Source: Phylloscopus collybita (lineage: Eukaryota > Chordata > Aves > Passeriformes > Phylloscopidae). Taken from it: DNA of 64,000 nt. Of this stretch, positions 59,301-64,000 are shown in pieces. The number at the start of each line of letters is the position of its first letter. Position 1 is the stretch's first letter. Location: contig JAJNNQ010000004.1 of assembly GCA_027886175.1 (NCBI GenBank), positions 17,093,501-17,157,500 of the forward strand. Direction: 5' to 3'. A program made the position numbers and the translations under genes. The notes under the pieces were generated by a model. It was not told where the DNA came from. It made no database searches and saw only the letters and a list, made by a program, of their open reading frames with translations.

Positions 59301-61094
59301 AGGGCTGTCCCACGTGCCCCAGCAGGTCCCTGGGGGCTGACACCCCCTGCACCACAGCCCTACACACACCAGCAGTGTCTGCAGGCTGCTCTGCTGCTCG
59401 GGGACTTGCAATGAGCTGCACTCTCCCAGCTGCCACAGGCAGCCCTGACTGAGGGCAGGGTCAGTGCAGCCTCCCCAGACAGCCCAGGGAGCACAGGCTG
59501 GGGGCAGGCAGGGGTTCAGTCACCCCCATCTCTCCTGCTTTGTGCAGGAATGGGGACTGAACTCCCTTGGAGCAGAGTGCCCCAGCCATGGACCCAGCAT
59601 GGTGGGCAGAGTGGCCCTTCCAGCTTCTCCTGCTGAGGCTGCTCCACTCTGTAAAACTGAGTATTCTTTGGGGCAAAGAACAGAAATACAGCCCTGTGTC
59701 CAAGGAGAATGACCAGTGCAGCAGCTGCACAATGCCCCTAGCCCAGCCCGGATTGCCATGCCCATTCCACACACCCCAAAGGGCTGACCCTGCAGCCCAT
59801 CCCTCCCTCTCCACATGCACGGCCAGAAGCAAGAAGGAGTTAACAGGGGGGAAAAATACTAATTTACACTGTCTGCACACTGCCCTACTGTGAACAGCAG
59901 GCCTGCCCTCCATCTACACAAAGTGATGAAGTGCCAACTCCTGGCTGCAGAGAACAGGGCAGGAGGATGGAGGCACCCAGGCAGCTGCCCTTACTGCCCA
60001 CACACTGCTGCAGTCACTACCTTTTGGGATTGGTCCCACCTGTGTGCTTCCCCAGCAGGCTCACACCTGGAGCAGGATCCTGACAGCCACGTGAGCAGAG
60101 CCACCTGCTGTGTCTGTCCTGCCCAGGAACAGGACACAGTGCTGTTTACACAGCAGGACCTGCAGCCAGGAGGGGCTGGCAGCCAGACAGGTGGCACCAG
60201 GCTGACAGAGATACCCTGCGGCACGTGCACTGCAGAAGGTGTGGCACACAACACCACACTGCTCCTCAACAAGGCCTGCTCTGTTCACCAAAAGGTGACT
60301 TACAGCATCTGGCCTGAGCAGAGAACAGCCAGCCAAGGTCCTGTGCCTGCTTCCTGGATGTGAGTGAACTCTTTGGTAGCCGAGAGCAAATTGTGTGTCC
60401 AGTGGCTTTGGGTCCTCATCTGGGAACAGAGCAGGCACCATTGCCAGCAGGATTTGGTGTTGGCAAAGGGCCAAGAGCATGTTTGATGCCAAGAGCAGCA
60501 GAGCCCTGCAGCCCCCAGCCATCAGGCTGCTGCAGGTGTCCAAGTCAGCACGGTTGTGTGAGAGCTGGCACCAAAGGGCAAGTGCTAAAAACCCTGCTGA
60601 GACAGCTGCTGGATGGTGCTGGACTAACCTGGGTAAACCACGGAATCCCTTGTAATTCCAGGTGGTGCAGCCATTCCCTGTGCCGAGTGAGTGACACAAA
60701 ACACACATTAAAACATTTATGGCAGAAAACCTCAATACCTGCAACTGCAGCAAGTCCCTTTGTCCCCACAGCCATGGGGACAACTCACACTGCTCTGTGA
60801 CCAGGGGCTCAGCCTGCAGGCACCTGCTGCCTATCTACAGCCACCAAAACCAGGTCTTCATCTAGAGGGAAAGCTCAGCAACTAGGTTTATAAATGCCTG
60901 TTTTTCTGGAAAATATGATGCACTGATCCCGAGGAAGATGGCCCCTGCAAGGCCTGCCTGTCCTGGACATGGCATGGAAGTCCCACCAGGATCAGTCCAT
61001 CGCTAGGAATGATGGCTTGGTCACCTCACCAGGTCCAATGACTCCTTAAATTATCTTTTCTCAAACTGGAGGAGATTTTCAAGGAAAGGCTCAC
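56381..61094. other. Upstream region; no gene recognised
   Basis: 4.7 kb of mixed sequence with many chance open frames in G+C-rich parts. It contains the exon-like frame at 57929-58039. Upstream MCF2 exons or the neighbouring gene could begin here, but I cannot identify them. Confidence 0.4.
57929..58039 (-). CDS. Exon-like open frame (unassigned)
   Basis: After a strong acceptor (ctctttctgcag) the frame reads RLIFEGKGPASLQDLLQHPA and 16 more residues to TGA at 57929-57931. It is phase-compatible with the exon-like segment at 61095-61222. No family recognised. Confidence 0.2.
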   Translation of the reverse strand, partial: RLIFEGKGPASLQDLLQHPADVPQAQQQARGFDAST

Positions 61095-61222
61095 TCCATT
61101 TTCAAGCTCCTTCTTTAACTTCTCCCCAAGCACCTGCTCCAACACAGCGTAGGAAGCAGCACCATCTGTCCTCTCTTCTGACCCAGGGGCTGTGCTTCTC
61201 CTTGAGGCCTTCTGGGGCTTCT
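61095..61222 (-). CDS. Exon-like open frame (unassigned)
   Basis: 128 bp between a good acceptor (gactgcag) and donor (gtgagc), phase 1 to phase 0. It encodes KPQKASRRSTAPGSEERTDG, then AASYAVLEQVLGEKLKKELE and NG. The charged composition looks protein-like, but I do not recognise a family. A short exon ATG GTC AGC AGG G at 61739-61751 could supply a start. Confidence 0.3.
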
Positions 61223-61916
61223 CTGCAGTCAGTGCCTCAGTGCAGACACACATCCCCACCACCCACACCTGGGGGTGTGCTCAGCCAAGAAACCACACAG
61301 CAAAAAAAGGAAAGCTTCTGAAAAACCAGAATGACCTTTCCGAAAGGCTTAGATTTAGACACACTGAGGATAAGAGGAAAAAGGCAAAAAAAAAAAAAAA
61401 TTAAAAAGTGCTGTGAAAGGAAAAGAAGATAAGAAACAGAAAATATTAAGTCAGTGCAAGTCAGGTTTAAGGACTGTCATCCAGGCAGCACAACTCACCC
61501 ATGGAGCAATGTCCTCATGGGACCAGCCAGAGCTGATGCTGTGCTCAGAGGGGTGGCACTACCACACTCACACAGAGACACCTGGGTCTGGCTCCACAGC
61601 CAGGCTGCAAGGCTGGGGACAGGAGCATCCCCTGCCAGGCATCCCTGCAGCAGCTGCAGTGGGGGAACAGCAGCTGTGAGAGAGCAGGAGCACCCAGGGC
61701 ACCAGTGTGGCACAGCTGCAAATCCAGCCCAGCCTCACCCCTGCTGACCATGGGCCACTGCTGCCAGCAGGACAAGCTGCAGCCAGACAAGGACCTCAGA
61801 CAAGGAGCAGCCAGATAAAGATCCCAAAGTCAAGGAAATGGCATCCTCCAACACAGTTCTGGGAGCTGCAGTGAGCAGGAGGGTCTGTGCAGGAGCCATA
61901 GATGAGCCACGCTGCC

Positions 61917-61992
61917 AGGAGGAGGAGGAGGAAGAAGAGGAGGAGGAGGAGGAAGAAGAGGAGGAAGAAGAGGGGGAAGAGAGGGAGGAGGA
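61917..61992 (+). repeat. GGA/GAA purine tract
   Basis: About 76 nt of almost pure GAG/GGA/GAA repeats. The polyglutamate reading of the plus frame is a consequence of the repeat, not evidence of a gene. Confidence 0.95.
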
Positions 61993-62092
61993 TGTTCAGG
62001 GGAGGTTAAAAGACCCTGTGTGCTGGAGACCATGGAGTTTTGGGGTTGGGGGTGGGGCGGGGGGGAAATCTCTTCCAATTTATATTTAGCAG

Positions 62093-64000
62093 CTGAGAAA
62101 CTGTGGAAGCTTTGCTAAGAAAAGGTGAAGCAAAAGCAAATTAAGCAGCAACAAGGCTTACTTGTTACCTCCTGTTATGCTGTGATGTTTTTGTGTCCAA
62201 TCAGAAAAGCTCTATTCTCATAACACACCAAACTAAGCAAAAATTGGGAAAGATAAAAGCCAGCTCTACCATACATGAATTCACGTCTATTGCAAGAAAT
62301 GTAATAGAAGATTCTCAACACCCACTCTTTTGGATTCAGCCACAATGTGGGAGTTGAGAAAATCTAGCTTCTTGCATTTCTAACATATAAGAGCTTCAGC
62401 GTACTTTTAGTTTTCACCTTTTTCCAGTTTCAGTCACTCTTCCCTTAGCAAAGAGAGCAGTACAGGTGTTTGCACATCAGCACCAGGGCACATTTGCCAG
62501 CTGTGCAGGAGAAGGCACATTTAGCATCTGCCACCAGTAAACATCTTCCCAGGCCAAACCATCAGCCCCTAAACCAGAGCCCATTCAGCACAAAAGACTT
62601 CCAAAACCCAATAAAAATATACAGACCTCAGTAACTTTCCCATCATCATTCAGTACCATGCAAACATTGATTTTTCAAAGAACAATTCCAGCACAAAGTA
62701 AACTCTGGGAGATACTTCAGCAGTAAATTCTGAGGCACCACCACCTGCCTGGGGAACCTGAAATGAAGTTCATGGAGACTGGAACAACTTCTTTCACAGC
62801 TGATACAGCCAGGAAACAAAACTATGCAGCCAGGTTCCCCCAATGCCATCAGCTGGAAACTCTACTGCGAAGCAAGGGAAAATAAACACAATTTTTCCTG
62901 AACTGAAAATGGAAACGCTCAGTCTGGCATTCCCCCACTGAGCAAAAGGGCATCTCCAAATCCAGGAGCCGTGTTCCAGCAGCAGGAGCAGGCCTGTGCA
63001 ATGCAAAGTGAGATGGGGAGGATGCTGCTGGTGCTTGTTGGCTCTCTCATCACCCAGCCCTTGGATAAACATCCCTGCCTCAGCAGGATAACTGTGCCGT
63101 GTGCTGGGTCCTAGGGAACAGCTCTGCCCCAGGACATCCTGACTCACCTCCGCTCTAAAACCAAGTCCAGCAATGCCTGTGAGGAAAAAGGGATTCAGCA
63201 AACAAGGCAGCCCCACCCAGTCACTTCCACCAGCACTCCTCACACCCCAGCTCCTCTGCCCACCCATTTTCCAATGGCCTGGAACTTCCCTGAATTTCCC
63301 TTCCTTTCCCTGTTAGGGAAGGTGGCAGATGAGCAAGGCCAGGCTGTGGCAGCAGAGACCCTCAGCACATGTCCCCAAACAGCCACTGTCACAGCAACAC
63401 GTGGCTGGCTGTCCACAGAGGGCACCCGCTGCTTTGTAGCTCCAGGATTTCCCTGCAAGCCCTACCTGCCAAAACCAACACTAACAAAAGACTCCCAGGA
63501 CAGCACAACCTGGGGAATCTCCCAGCTCCAAACCCCATCTCCAGCACATGGGGGAAGCTCTGTCCCTGAGAATCCTCTAGCTCAGCGGCAAAGAGAACGC
63601 CTTGGAAAACTCTTTCTCTCACCATGTTTTACACTTCAGTTGTCCCCTCCCACACAGCCCTGCTGTCACTTCACTTTTGTCCTGGTACATGAATGATAAG
63701 CCATTAAACTGGTTGTAGGAAATGTGATGTCGGGAGAGGAAGCACATCCCACATACTACTGACTGCTCTCAGACTACTACTGCTCTGTGGCCCACCAGAG
63801 GGTCTCGGCTGATGCAAGCACAAGGTTTTTGGAGGCTGCTGTGGTCCTGCCAAGCTCTGAGGGAGCCCAAGCCATTTTAGAGACGAGAATGGCCATAAAA
63901 GGCTTGGGATTTTTACAGCTTTTATCTCAGTCTAGGGCAGATACGGGCAGGTCACCTTGTACTGGAAACAACCAACAAGCTTCCAGCACTGCTGCATGTA
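62093..64000. other. Window end; nothing supported
   Basis: Ordinary sequence with chance open frames. A 29-bp segment at 63148-63176 on the minus strand has canonical splice borders (cctcacag and gtgagt) and could be a 5' UTR exon. It has no coding frame that joins the MCF2 exons. Confidence 0.4.

Noticed and set aside
60061..60783. 240-codon minus-strand open frame
   Set aside because: No domain, a Cys/Leu/Ser-rich composition typical of non-coding G+C-rich sequence, and no splice context linking it to MCF2.
61838..62089. Polyglutamate open frame
   Set aside because: Translation of a GAG/GAA purine repeat.
63148..63176. 29-bp segment with canonical splice borders
   Set aside because: No frame joins it to the MCF2 exons or to the 61-kb segment without a stop. 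Could be a UTR exon, but unsupported.
1..64000. CRISPR arrays, bacterial operons, phage or endogenous retroviral genes
   Set aside because: No spaced direct repeats, Shine-Dalgarno-led gene strings, or gag/pol/env-like frames were seen; the window is an ordinary vertebrate locus.

Overview
The window is vertebrate nuclear DNA and almost certainly avian. It has intron-split genes, several CR1 LINE fragments (the main avian retroposon), short introns and one promoter CpG island. Two genes are recognisable from their exon-encoded peptides. Coagulation factor IX (F9) lies on the plus strand, and the Dbl-family Rho guanine nucleotide exchange factor MCF2 (DBL) lies on the minus strand. They converge tail to tail, as F9 and MCF2 do on the human X. 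The exact species cannot be read from the sequence.

Positions 1-11.3 kb hold F9. Exons 2-8 are present with canonical splice sites and the same phases as human F9: propeptide plus Gla, a 25-bp exon, EGF1, EGF2, activation peptide, and two protease exons ending in TGA at 11105-11107. The signal-peptide exon 1 is not visible and probably lies before the window. Poly(A) signals follow at 11220 and 11301. About 0.65 kb later the presumed MCF2 poly(A) signal appears on the other strand (12007-12012).

Positions about 12-56 kb hold MCF2, read from high to low coordinates. A CpG island at about 47.05-47.6 kb carries the short-form first exon (start codon 47344-47346). From there 23 further exons, splice phases agreeing throughout, encode a CRAL-TRIO/Sec14 remnant, a spectrin-like region, the DH domain and the PH domain. 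The total is about 926 codons, against 925 in human DBL. Three exons further upstream (49.5, 55.2 and 55.8 kb) complete the Sec14 module of a long N-terminal form. Downstream of the tail, two exons (19.3 and 17.8 kb) encode an intact SH3 domain like that of the paralogue MCF2L/DBS. It is reachable only through an alternative donor 4 nt downstream of the one that gives the DBL-like short tail.

Positions 56-64 kb contain no gene I can name. There are a few exon-like fragments with compatible phases, simple repeats and otherwise unremarkable sequence.

The most notable observations are: an MCF2 intron that appears to end in TG instead of AG (30783-30784); the tandem donors choosing between short tail and SH3 tail; a nearly identical 258-bp block copied 2.6 kb away into a GC-rich minisatellite beside the MCF2 promoter; and loss of both canonical O-glycan acceptor residues in factor IX EGF1.
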